Shown piece by piece: positions 24,357 to 35,641 of a stretch of 64,000 bases of DNA (position 1 is the first letter of the stretch; the number at the start of each line of letters is the position of its first letter). The notes beneath the pieces were generated by a model. The model saw only the letters and a list, made by a program, of their open reading frames with translations. It did no database searches and was not told the DNA's origin. This stretch comes from Amanita rubescens (lineage: Eukaryota; Basidiomycota; Agaricomycetes; Agaricales; Amanitaceae), in NCBI GenBank assembly GCA_015039365.1, contig WION01000013.1, positions 248,001-312,000 of the forward strand, in the 5' to 3' direction. Both the position numbers and the translations under genes were made by a program.

Positions 24357-25616
24357 GATTGAAGGGCAAGAGGGGAAGTAAAGGCTAAACTTCACTGGGC
24401 CCTGGGGCGCCACCGAGACAGACAACCGCAGCATTTGCCTGTACGTACGTTACTACACGGCTCAAGGCAGGCGAGGTCGAAACGAATTGTTGAGTTGAAA
24501 CCAGGGATAGTACTAGCGCAGAGAAGGCCGATACCATTGCTAGGGCCGCAAGAGGCAGGTTTCACTGTGTAGTTATACCCCCAGTTTCATACCAACAAGC
24601 ACATCAACTCATTACACGCCGAGAACAAAATCGAAGTAGCGTTCATTCTTCCACCGACTTTGCAATGTCTGCTCTTCTATGCGCTTTCCACTTCCTTGCC
24701 TTGCGTTCGCGGCCAAACGCTGTATAAGAGGTAGGTTGTCTGTCTGCTGCTGCACCTTAGTAAAGAGACCTTCCTCCCGACTTCTCCTGCAATCATCATC
24801 ATCATGTGAGGCGCGACGTCTTTGGCGGCCTTGGGGATACGACGCCTCGCGGTGCCGGTGGTATCCTAGGACTCTTTCGAGTGCGGAAGATTGGAATCTG
24901 GATGGCGGATGCGATCCAAAGTTGGTATCAAGTCTACATGGATCGGAGGATCAGAAACATGTGTCGTGGGGATGGAGAGATAATACTGCTTTAGTTGAAC
25001 CATGTATGTCCGGGAAGAGGAAATTTCATGGCTTTGGAGGACAACGTGCCCCTCGCCGAGTGGGCTCATATCCATTGTATTCGAAAACAGCCCAGCCGAT
25101 GTCGCCGTTGGCAGAAATGATCTTGCACAGGCATTCATAAAAGAGTTCCCAGTTGATGCGACCATAGTGCCAGAAGCCTAGAGGGGGTTAGAAGGCCTGA
25201 TCCAATACTTCTTGAATTTAGAATATATTGGACAAGGTGTTACCGTCGAAATCGCTGTGGAAGCTCCGCACGCGTGTGAAGGGGATCCTCGTAGAGCGAA
25301 CAAGCGTCGGGAAAAGTGGACGATCATATGGCACAATGGCAACCCCGCTTCGACTGGGTTTCGCAACCCTACTTTAGAGTTTCTCGTGAGTATTAGCCAG
25401 GTCAGGCAAGGTTACACGTCGGCTTGTATCTCTAGGACCGAGCGCTCAGTCGTTCAAGACAGATGCTGGCCCGAGTACGTTTGCATGTGATGTTGATGTA
25501 AGTCTCGACCAGCAGACAGTGCTTAGTGACGGAGTGACAATGAATGTATCCTAATCTAACGTACAACAAATGAATACAAGCCAAGATGAGAACAGTACAA
25601 TATAGAGAGATTGATA
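24357..25616. other. Gene-poor stretch with a possibly decayed ORF
   Basis: No firm gene. On the plus strand one frame reads ISIVFENSPADVAVGRND and AFIKEFPVDATIVPEA from about 25055, meets TAG at 25179-25181, and then stays open to a GTGAGT donor-like site near 25386 (GLIQYFLNLEYIGQGVTVEI, WTIIWHNGNPASTGF). This looks protein-like but lacks a start and a family match. A second possible ORF with a different frame lies at 24679-25140. Confidence 0.3.
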
Positions 25617-27318
25617 TCACTGCATGCCTTTGCTCGCAAGGCGCACGCCTTCCTGAATAGCAACGGCCTACAGATAAAACTCGCTCAGCCATGACATCCA
25701 ACAGCATACAGGATGAACATACCTCCTTCCACCCAGGGTAAACGGAAAAATTCGCTCCGTCTTAGGTCTTCTTGTCTCACTGTCATTCCTTCAGTAGGAC
25801 CACTTCCAAGGACGGTCTCTAGATCACGCGACTGTGATTCTAGCCAGGTCTGTATGAATTTCGCTGGGTCTCTTGAAAACGACTCCAAAAACGTTCGTTT
25901 TATATATGAGTTGTGTAATGATTGCGCGAGAAGGGAGATCTGCGCAAAGTTAGCAAGGTCGTATTAAATAATGTCCCCAAAACGCACCTCTTCATCGAGC
26001 TTGGTGAGACTCTCTACATTTTCTTTGCTTGGGTTCACCACCACTGCCATTTTGTTTTTCAACGTCGTGTCTTCCATTTTGATTTCAGCATCCCATGCTG
26101 ATGGCCGCTCAGGCGGAGGAACAGTTGGATTAAGGGTATAGTGCAACACTATAGGCTCTGGTGCCGACAGAAAGCGATTAACAATTTCTGGCAAATTTTG
26201 GAAGTACACGCTCTCGGCGCCGAAAATCTGCGACAAGCGAACATTGTAACACCAGCCAGCGCGAAAAGGGTGACTTACAGGTAGAAGCTTTTCATCCGCT
26301 TTTATCACCCTCCTGTCTGCTTTCTCTTGAAGACTGTGCAATTTAATATAGTTCCAGAGTGCTTGAACCACACCAACGCGACTTTCTTCCTTAATACCGA
26401 GGACGCTCGCTGATCTAGCTGTAGTCAAACGCTCTGAACGCTCTGAAATAGCTCACCTAGTTCGGGAAGTAGTTTGTATTGCTCGGGGAAATGCTCCAAG
26501 TACATGATCACGCGGATTCTCGTTGGCGAATCTCCCTGTCCGCCTAACCGTGAAACCATCGAGGACAGGATTATGAGAACCGGGGGCACGGGGCCACTGT
26601 TGGTCAGGTAAGAATACTTCATTTTCGGTTTGGTCGTGGTCCAAACCTCGACGACATTCCCGTCAGGGGTATAAGTTGGTATCCCGGTCCAACTCGATTA
26701 CGATTCGCTTAATCATGGTTGAAAACTTGCGCAGGGGCGCCTTGTCTCGACTTCGCTGGCTAGGCAGCTGAAACGTGGTCAGATCAGTTCTTCCCTACTA
26801 TTTCAGGGAACTTACTTCCAGTAATCTCCCTTCAACTTTGAATGACCACGCAGGGATACCCTCACCCGTCTCAAAGTTTGCCTGTGGGGCGACGTCTGAC
26901 CCAGACTGCCACAACTGGCCGGAAACAGTGTGACTAAGGAATATACGAAGCGTTCGTGTCGTCTGCAATACACAATCAGAGAACAGCAGGGATACACGTC
27001 TTTCAATGCCTCACAGTAGGAGTTCTTGACAGTGCATCCTGAACTTCAACCTTCTTCCTCATCATATTCCAATCAAGCTTTCGTTCCATCTCAAGTAAAT
27101 CTTGGTACATTTTCGAGTCTTGTCCAAAGTCCGGGTTTTGTAATATAGCAGCTGGAACGGATTTATCCGTAATTTTGCGTTTCCTGAATGCGTCGTTTGA
27201 ATGTTTACCTATCTCAATAGACGTATATACTCACTTTATTGACTTGGACACGTCCATGGCGGTATGACGAAATCGGAAATTGGGATGCAGAAACAAGCAA
27301 CGGATTGTTGTGTGACAT
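25617..27318 (-). CDS. SNF12: SWI/SNF-RSC subunit Swp73/Rsc6 (SMARCD, SWIB domain), two frame breaks
   Basis: Accessory subunit of SWI/SNF-family remodelers. Minus-strand start MSHNNPLLVSASQFPISSY at 27318. Downstream exons give SKMYQDLLEMERKLDW, then TLRIFLSHTVSGQLW, NFETGEGIPAWSFKVEGRL, and VVEWPRAPGSHNPVLDGF. The SWIB/MDM2 core follows: VLGIKEESRVGVVQALWNYI, LQEKADRRVIKADEKL and ESVYFQNLPEIVNRFL. After it come EPIVLHYTLNP, RDPAKFIQTWLESQSRDLE, FFRLPWVEG and the last exon AVAIQEGVRLASKGMQ. Order and content match the family. Two single extra bases break the frame: a C run near 26671 (NLYP to DGNVVE) and a G run near 26548 (RRTG to DSPTRIRV). Deleting one base at each restores the expected sequence. 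The stop of the next gene upstream (Tah18) is 103 bp away on the same strand. Confidence 0.9.
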
Positions 27319-27421
27319 CGTGGGAACTCTACGGGAACCGCCATAGGGACCATGCTAATCACTCCTTCCTTATTCTATTCTTTAAATTAGTTATTATATA
27401 TCACATCGACTAGAAATTGAG

Positions 27422-29627
27422 TCAGCTCCAACACTCTTCTATTAGCCTTCCCTCTTGAATCATTTTTTCAACATATTTCACTGCATCTTCTGCCGAATAT
27501 TCGCCAAACCGCTGCATTGCATCTTGTATCGCACCCTTCACGGCTGCTGGCATCTTATTTGATGAACTTGCGACAGTTCCAACTTAGCGTTTTTATGTCT
27601 TAAGAAACGAAAACTTACCCTGATATGTACACCCAAGCCCCTGCTTGACCAACTAACCTCCAGATATCTTCTGCATCCTGCTGAATTAAATCTTGCACGT
27701 ATACTCTTTTACACCCTCTGGACCATCCCTTGAAAAAGCTGTACGATACGTCATCTTCTGAGAATTCGCATAGGTCGTCCACTCGGAACCATAGTGTTGG
27801 TCTTTTTTTGACGAACGACATCCAAAGTACAAAAAATTTGCTGCGGATAATTGAGAATATCAACAAGCAGAATAAGAGGAAGAACATACAAGATGACCCT
27901 TCATATACCCGCTCCTCGATGAGGGATCGCATTGGAGCCACACCGGTACCAGGCCCAACACATATTACAGGTATATCTTTCTGAGGAGGTAATCTGAAAA
28001 AACCCTTCTGTAAGCCCACTAGGAGCCGATCACCTACAAACGATTATTGGACGACATAAGTGAAGAGACTTGTCACGAACCCTGGTTTAACCCAGATATG
28101 TAGGACGTACATACACCCCGTCGAGGTATCTTTAGTTTCGTCCGGTATTTTACTATGGCGATACACAGATGTATCTGACGTGGGTGTTTCTGATGCCGTG
28201 TTTGTAAGTCGAGATAGTAATCTCTTCGCAACCACGTACTTTAGCAGAACTTGCGATCGAAAATTGGCGGGGCCTCAGCGGAGGAAATACGTCAAAAATA
28301 TAGTCTATAGGAATAACAACGTGGTGGAATTCAAAGAGAATCTCTTTTATCGTTCTTTTCACCCGAAAACAGTATTCATATAATTCATCCTTCGCGAAAT
28401 AATTAGCGTACGCCCCAAATCTTGGCTCGGATGACACTTACAGCCCCTTCTTTGGATAAAAATTCCTCCAATTTTTCTGTCTCTAATTCATCTGTTGAAA
28501 AATATCGAAGATATTGAAAGAACGTCCGTCTTGGGACGGCATTAAAGTCAAGGTACCGAGTGAACAGTTCCCGTATAGTGACTGTTCGGGGAAGATTCAG
28601 AGGGAGTGTTTGATCTGTACCAAGGTTCAGTACGCTGCCCCGAATAGTCTTCCTTCACTTTCCGGTCATAGTGTGTTGGATTTCGTAACGATCGTCTGCA
28701 CGTTCGCCCCACGGGAAGAGTTTTAAAAAGACATCCACTTCCTCTGGATCAGCTATTGGATGCACGACAGCGACATCGCCAGGAAAGTATCTGGCAGTTA
28801 GGTTAGTTCGCGTTCGATAAGTCTTGATACAGGCGAGGCTCAACTGGATGTCTTCGTCGAATCCCAATTCGAGGTGTCTTACATCTTGATACCAATCACT
28901 TGCCGTTATCCGTTCATTGCATTTGACTTTTGCCTGATGATACGTTTGGTCATGAAGCAGGGGATCTGCGCCGTTGATTACGGCATCTGACCGGACCAGA
29001 GTAACTCGTGAAGGAGGAATAGACGATGTGGAATGTGTCGGAGTGCCTGGAGGTAGTGGAAATTGATTCGATAATGCATCAAGAAGTGTGTCCATCCATG
29101 GCACAAGTGCGCCATCTAAACTGGGTTGAAATGAGTCAGCGCCAGGTGAAGAGAAGCTTTGACCTACCCCAGTTGGTGCTGGTCATCCCCTTCCCCTTTT
29201 TCGCACAACTCGATTGCTCCCAATGTCACCAACCGTCGACATAGCTTCTTCGCAGGCCAGCAAAACTTTTCATAAGCGGTGTCACCGAGACCGAAGATGG
29301 TGAAAGTTAAGTCTTCAAAGAGGTCGCCTGGAAGGTCCGACCTCAGCAGCATGTGCCAGAACGGCGTCATCGACCGCGGTTCTTGTCCAGAACCTGTTGT
29401 GGACACGACGAATATGACAAGTTCCTCTGTGACCAAGTCGGCCTGTATTAAGGCATTCAGCACGACCGTTTGCAGTCTTCCGACTGACGTACCAAGGGAT
29501 ATGAGTCGATGTTCATGACTCGAGCACGGAACCATACTCTCCTGCAATGTCGTGCAATGGTGTCTGCAGCATCTTGCGCATTTCCAGACTCGGTAGCGTA
29601 CAGGATGAGCAGGGGTCGAGGATCCAT
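27422..29627 (-). CDS. TAH18: Tah18/NDOR1 diflavin NADPH reductase (one frame break)
   Basis: NADPH-FAD-FMN reductase that passes electrons to Dre2 in cytosolic Fe-S protein assembly. Starts MDPRPLLILYATESGNAQ, the FMN flavodoxin loop; an upstream in-frame ATG at 29714 is not used because the family begins here. Flavodoxin continues with VIFVVSTTGSGQEP, FGLGDTAYEKFCWPAKKL and GEGDDQH. The FAD domain shows DVRHLELGF, YFPGDVAVVHP and RPRQFSIASS. The NADP domain shows VICVGPGTGVAPMRSLIEER, LYFGCRSSKKDQHYGSEW and RVYVQDLIQQDAEDIW. The C-terminus ends LIEECWS, with the aromatic near the end as expected. One A appears to be missing from an A run near 27709, so VK and RVYVQDL lie in different frames. 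Start codon is 93 bp from the divergent Lcl3 gene. Confidence 0.93.
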
Positions 29628-29720
29628 CTTTATCTGATAAGGAATCGTGGGAAACAAGGTGACGAGTTTGGACGACGTGGTAGTTCGACTCGGTTTCGGA
29701 ACACGCCAGAACACGCCTGA
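29628..29720. promoter_or_regulatory. Short shared 5' region of TAH18 and LCL3
   Basis: Only 93 bp separate the two divergent start codons, so the core promoters must overlap. No specific factor site was recognised. Confidence 0.4.
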
Positions 29721-30813
29721 ATGACCAGCTCATCAGACCAGAAAAGCGCGGAAACCCATCGTCATGACCGCCTCTTGCAGTGGGCGACCTTGGGAAGCTT
29801 GATGGTCATTGGAGGCTGTGTGGTCGTTTGTGGAAGAATATTTTATACCCAATTTCTAAAGCGCATACCCAATGGCGATCATGTTACACCAGCTATTTTT
29901 GTTAAAAGACGCTGGATCAAAGGCGTAGTGACGTCGTGAGTTGCTTAATATCGTTAACTCGCAGCTGATGTTATTAATGATCAATGGCGCAGCGTAGGAG
30001 ACGCGGACGGCTTCAGGCTCTATCACACGCCATGTCTGAGATTCGGTAAAGTGCCTACTGCATTGAAAGGTGCATGATTCTCCGTAGATCGTCGCCACAG
30101 CTCCTTGTAACATTCCTCCAATAACAGACCTCAAAGATCGGACAATAAGCATCCGTATAGCAGGTGTTGACGCGCCGGAGGTGGGCCCTCCGTCTAACCT
30201 TCACCATCTTCATGGACCAAGAAATTGTAGGGCGCGCATTTCGGTCGAGAAGCGCAACCATTTTCGGCCGAAAGCCATGCCTGGCTGAAAGAAAAGATAT
30301 TGCGGAAGAAAGTATCATGTCAACCGTTACACAGAGATCAATACTCTCGGATCGTGCGTGAGGATAACAGCATTTCACTATTCGTAGAGACCCTCATACA
30401 TAGGTGGCGTAGGTTGCCAACGTTAAACACCGGCATGTGATATTCTCGAAGAACTTGGCACTTGAAATGCTTAAAGCCGGCTGGGCGACAACATATGAGC
30501 AGGTAAATAGGGGTCTATCGACTGTCAATATGCTCATATTCGTTTCAGTCCGCAGCGCAGTATGGGAAAGAGGGCAAGGCGGCGTATGTTGCCGCGGAGA
30601 AAAGAGCAAAGTATAGGCAAGCTTCGTTGGTACCCCGAACTGTGCTGACTAAAGAATGATAGGGCCAAGCGACGCGGCATGTGGAAGCACGGGACAACTA
30701 TAGAAACACCTGCAGAGTACAAGCGAAGGCACGCCCAACCAGCACATAAATCGCAAGATGAGCCCTCTACTCGATTGCCCCGCCGCTCTCGTGACAAAGG
30801 GGACCAAACGTAA
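29721..30813 (+). CDS. LCL3: Lcl3-like staphylococcal-nuclease-fold membrane protein
   Basis: Probable membrane-anchored SNase-fold endonuclease, associated with mitochondria in yeast. Starts [19 protein letters not shown] with one transmembrane helix ([18 protein letters not shown]), then [19 protein letters not shown]. Following exons give [13 protein letters not shown], where the Asp of a calcium-binding SNase lies, then [17 protein letters not shown] with the catalytic-type Arg and Asp. Next come [20 protein letters not shown] with the Glu, and DQYSRI with the second Arg. Further exons encode [16 protein letters not shown] and [16 protein letters not shown]. The C-terminus is basic and ends SRDKGDQT at 30813. 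All catalytic positions of the family are kept and all exons join in phase, the fourth through a GTGCGT..GCGTAG intron. Confidence 0.9.
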
Positions 30814-32040
30814 ACCTGATACCAGCTGTCAATGGGGCACTACGAGATAACGTTTAACGATGTATCATCAGTAACACGATAGATTCTGGCAGGGAACTTG
30901 GAGTGCCGATTCTCAACGGTAATACTTGCTATTCGGATGAACGTTCTCTTCACGATTGGAAGATGATTGACAGATAGCATATTTTCTCGCGTTTAATGCA
31001 TGCTTGCGGCGACCAGTTCCTGCCAGAGGATCTCGACCTTAATTCAGGCTAATAGCTGAAGCGGATTTTGTTCTTGTAGTCAAGTACAAAAGTATCAGTG
31101 ACCTGAGGCCCGTTCTTGAATCTCAATCGGCTTCGTATCATCAGAGTTTGCATAACGCCAACTTCACCAGGTCCTTTTGAACAGACATGACTCGCTGGAT
31201 TGAAGACTTTTGTAATAATTCGACCATATACTAGTTCTAGCATCAGACAAGGCCAACTGCGCACTTTCCGTAGGATTTTGGAACCATCAGCAAGTACGGA
31301 TGTAGATGCTATTCTGATTCACGGGCGACGAGCAGTCACAAGTAGAATATATTCTAATCCATGCGTCTTCGAGTAATGAGTTGAGGTTTACAATGGCGCT
31401 GGCGAACTTTGCCAGGCAGCGGAAGGGCAGAATGAGGCCAGCCCAGAGGCCCCAGCGAACCTGTTCACTTGACCGGGGAACTTCGCCGAGCCTGGCGTAA
31501 GTTTAGACCTTGTATAAGTGCTAGAAATCTGATCAAGTCATACTAGTTCTATTTTTGTCTTGGCTTCTGTTACTCATGATCTACCAACTTTACCCTGTCT
31601 GCCACTACGTGTATTCGAAACATACAAACAGCCTCCCTGCAGCCGCTAGGCTGTTGCCACCTGAATGACTGAATTATTGAAACGAATAACTGAATTGTTC
31701 CGGGTTTGTGTAACTCTGTGATTAAATGCCCGTAAGTGACGCGAAACCAAGTAGTCCGAGGCCATGGCGACTTCGAAGGCCGTTTAGATGCGCAGTGGAC
31801 TACTTTTGAACTGAATAACGACAGGCACTGTACCTGAACAGTGCGAACCATAGCCCTGGCAGCCAGCGGCATCGATCTATGTGCGCTCCTTGACATCGAA
31901 TCAACCTGGAATCAGTCATATTCCTTACGTTTGCGACCTTACCGGGGGCACTAACGCGCAGGTGATATGCTATATAACAGGCCAGTGGTCTGGCACTGGG
32001 CCAGTACAGTTCAGCCTCTCCCTCATCTTGTCCTGTAATC
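30814..32040. other. Gene-free stretch
   Basis: No gene recognised in 1.2 kb. ORFs are short, overlap one another on both strands and show no signal peptide or family motif. The last 100 bp form the 5' region of the secreted protein at 32041. Confidence 0.4.
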
Positions 32041-32738
32041 ATGCGCACTTCTTTCTACTGCCTCTTCTCGCTACTCTGTGCAGTCCCTGTCTTGTGTGAA
32101 AAGTACCACATCCACAGTGACATCCCCGGTTGTTTTATCTTCAGCGACGGGACAGAGAAGCCTGGGGACTTGGTCAAGACTGTTCCCAAGGTCAAAAAAG
32201 GTTTTCCACCCTACACGGTTTGCGGTATTAGTTTATATCTTGAAATGTCGGCTAACGCATGGCACTCGATGCAGGTTGTAAATATCGATCCGCCCATCTG
32301 TCCCACTGAACCTAGCAAAGGCGTGATTTCATGCCTTGGCGGGGGGTTGTTCATAGGTTTAAACGAAGTCAGTTTCCTGCCTCTTTCGTCCTGTGATATC
32401 AGTCTTTACGCGTTTATTTCTTTTGTTTAGGACTGCAACAGACTCGAATGGAAGACTGAGCCCTACAACTGGACCATCAATCCCAGGTTTGCACCCGTTC
32501 CATATGTAAGTAACGTTGGCGATCGATGGCATGGTTTCGCTCGCTGACTGAAGTGATGCTCATGGCTCAGCATCACTGTCCCTGACGGAGGGCAAAATCT
32601 GGTTTGATAATGTCTATGACAAAGGCGTAGTAAGTTGACAACTTTTAGATCATTTACTTTATACCTACCAAGTGACAGGTTGAGGTTGTGAAGAATCCGG
32701 GCGCAGAGGGCGCTTGTTGGGAAATTGACAAAGCCTGA
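32041..32738 (+). CDS. Small secreted protein, copy B of a local paralogous pair
   Basis: Paralogue of the minus-strand gene at 23632-24356. Signal peptide MRTSFYCLFSLLCAVPVLC precedes EKYHIHSDIPGCFIFSDGTE, GDLVKTVPKVKKGFPPYT, then VVNIDPPICPTEPSKGV and GGGLFIGLNE. Exon 3 reads DCNRLEWKTEPYNWTINP, exon 4 contains KIWFDNVYDKGV and exon 5 is VEVVKNPGAEGACWEIDKA, ending at 32738. The first four junctions occur at the same places as in copy A (donor GTTTGC after the FPPYT/FPLHT motif; GTCAGTTT donor next). The exon 3-4 junction cannot be placed in phase: the GTAAGT donor at 32506 and all nearby acceptors leave a shift or a stop. This could be a base error, or copy B may be decaying. Function unknown. 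Confidence 0.65.
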
Positions 32739-32971
32739 AAAGAATATAGCCACGAAGCTTTTATGAATGTGTTACGTTTATACTACTCAATAGATTCTGA
32801 CTTTTTGAGAATCCGGGTAAATCAAGTCCAAAAACAGTATATGAGTTTAGAGCTTACGGGTACGGTCCGTCCGAAATTTCACAGGGGGTAGTCAACTCCG
32901 AAAGAGAAACTTATAAAAGCTTATTTCAGAAGTACAGGCAGTATAGCCGTTTAAATACTACGCAACGCCTG

Positions 32972-34762
32972 TCAATTAGTCGTAGCAGTAGTGAAAGGAG
33001 TGGTGGCGAAGCCAATACGCTGGTTGGTGGTGTCAAAGACGCTATAGAACCTCTCCAAGAAAGTGTAACCGTCAATGAAGTCAAGCCCACTACCGCTTGG
33101 AGAGCCAATGTCTTGGACGACGAGATAAATCGAACCCGCCGTCCCGCCGATAGCGGAATTCAGGGCACGAGGCCAGATTTGCCCGTTCGGGGTCAGACCA
33201 TAGCCCACCTAAATATATGCTTCAGCATTAGATTACTTGGGAGGTTAATGGGACATACACCGTGGATGTTGAAGGTCAAAGTCTTTAGGTTTGAATATTG
33301 AGTGGAAGTAATTTTCAGCAAACCAGTATTAAAATCAAAGACGCCGCCGGTCAAAGACTGATAGGAGTTATAGGCGTCGGTAGCGATCAAGATTAAGGTT
33401 GTGCCTGTTGCGGTTATCTCAATGATCTGAGTCCATTGTATCGCAAGTTGGCTTACCGGTGTCAACAATTCCAGCAGTGGTCGACAAGATGGTGGTGGAT
33501 CCATATACAATAGATTCGTCGATACCCCAGTATTGGTTTGCTGGGAAGGTAGCCGTGAGAGGCCTGGAGATTACCGATTGATGAAATGTTTGTACAGCGA
33601 AAGATGACCCTTACGCGTAATTAATAGTGCCTGTGTACTGCGTGGAGTCAACACCGCCTATGTTTACCGAGGCCGGTCAGCTTGGCTCTCAAATGTCTGG
33701 GTCAGAAACAAACCCCATGTCAGCTCTCCATTCGTATTTGGGCTAGTTGAGGTGGGCTCGAACGAAACGGCAACCAAATCAGTAGGAATTAATAAATCTG
33801 CGTCGAGGTTGTCCGTAACGGTGGGGATTGCAGATGAGGAATGCGGGGACAGGGTTCCTGAGTTAATGATAAGAAAACGGAGTAAGCCACGTGCTGCTCC
33901 CATACCTATGGTAAGATCGACGGGGCCGATTCTGATTAAATTGCAGTTAGAAAAATAAAACCGTATGCAACGTCTTGAAGTCATACCCCAAGATTCCATC
34001 GTAAGGAAAGAAGCCAGTTGACTATAGAATTTTTTATTATTACTGAATCTGCCTATTCATTGGTTTCACACTTACCCTTGTTGCAACTCCAATAGATTGT
34101 TGAGGAATTACCAAACTTCCGAGAGTCACCTGGTCAATCCATTCATTTCCTGAGGAAAAGTCAAATCAACTAAGATTTGAACATGCTCGATGCACCTACC
34201 TGAGAACGAACCGGAGCCGTAGTTGACAGACTAGAATATTTTTATTTCTTCGCGTAAATTGCAACTCTGGTAACTGCTTACCACGGTGTCGCCAGTCTCA
34301 TGACTGGTGGACGTCGCATGGAATGCCTTATTGGCACCGACCCACGTGTTAGAACTAGTTCGCTGTTCAGTTAGCCGCAAAACGTTAATTTCCACGCGCT
34401 GCCCACCTTCCTGTGTCGACGATAAGGGTATCTGGCCACTGACCTCAGCATTTGCCCGGCACTGTATCATCCATCGAGAATAACTCACAGGAAGTGGCAG
34501 GGTTTCCAACACCGACAGACGCGGTGTAGATAACAGCTTGATTGGTGACAGGTTCGTTTACAACAGACGCGAAACTTTCTCCTGCTACGCGAGCCTTCAG
34601 ATGACGAGCTCTAGCCTGGTCATGTTGTAAAACATGCGCGACCCCGGTCGTGTTAAGGTGCCTGGCAATAGACAACTTGACTGGCGCTTTATGAACAGCA
34701 GCACCGTTCGCTGCAATGGTCAAAGCGAGAAGAAGGATGCTCCTGAACAGCTTAGAGAACAT
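32972..34762 (-). CDS. Secreted aspartic protease, polyporopepsin-like (A1 family)
   Basis: Pepsin-fold endopeptidase, secreted. Signal peptide MFSKLFRSILLLALTIAANG, then a propeptide (VKLSIARHLNTTGVAHVLQH). The mature part shows YTASVGVGNPAT, the first active-site motif LIVDTGSSNTWVGA and SVNYGSGSFSG. Next come NEWIDQVTLGSLVIPQQ, SGFFPYDGILGIGPVDLT and PHSSSAIPTVTDNLDAD. Then STQYTGTINY, TATFPANQYWGIDES and the second active-site motif GIVDTGTT. The C-terminus has WPRALNSAIGGTAGSIYLVV, SGLDFIDGYTFLERFYSVFD and RIGFAT, ending at 32972. Introns are numerous: one falls inside the first DTGS triad motif (GTGGGC..AACTAG) and one directly after the second DTG. Both catalytic Asp residues and the GILG and FLERFYSVFD landmarks are kept, so it should be active. 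Confidence 0.92.
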
Positions 34763-35641
34763 GATACGCAGAGAGGTTGAATCCCAAGGTCTCCAACTTG
34801 ACCCGACCTATTTTATATCTGAACAGGGGAAATAATCATGTGAATGCGCAAGCGATCTATTGCACATAGATCCAGAGGAAAGGAAGCTGGCGAAGGTATC
34901 GTGTGGTGAATACCGACAGGTGCCATCTGGCGCATCACTAACTATCCCATGCATTGTAAGGATCTGCGGGACACGATTCGTCAATCGCCCGGTTGTATGA
35001 CGCAATAAACACTGAAAAAGGAGTTCGGGGAATACACACCATCTCTGCAACCGAAAAACAAACCCAGTGCACCTGGCGCGTCGTTGATCATCGGTCACGA
35101 GAACTGCCATCTTCTCAAACCTCTGGTCAATAACACAATACCAATTGGCTCTTTATGGACATAAAATTATTCAGATGCGCAGAAAGGATACGAGTGTGCC
35201 TTGACACCATACAGCCAGACCGCGTCGCTATACAATTAGGGACATGTGAATATCGAGAAGCGGTGGCGTCGTGTGCTCACTGCATTGAATTATTACTATA
35301 ATAAGTCTGCTGATCAATTAAAGTGTGTGATGCAAATTTATTGTTACCGACGGTTCCCTTTGATAAGCCAGTGGAATAAATCGAGCAACTTCGGTAGTCG
35401 TGTGGCTCTCGTACAAGACGCACGGCTGACCGTCACCTGATATTATCCATAAAATAAACCGCAGATTTTCAGATGGCAGTGATTTGTTCGTGGCATTTAT
35501 TTATATCAGCAATTGAGAAGTCGTCGGGTCTGGGAGTTGAGGAATTCAAGTTCACACTAGCATGCGGTTGAGAAGGCGTCTTGTGGGTGTCACACGAGTG
35601 TCACAAATCGTGACATCTCCCAAAAAAGAAAAGTGCAAAGT
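34763..35641. other. Intergenic stretch
   Basis: No gene recognised. A minus-strand ORF of 100 codons (34808-35110) lacks domain features and runs across the likely promoter of the protease. The right part is the 5' region of YTM1. Confidence 0.4.
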
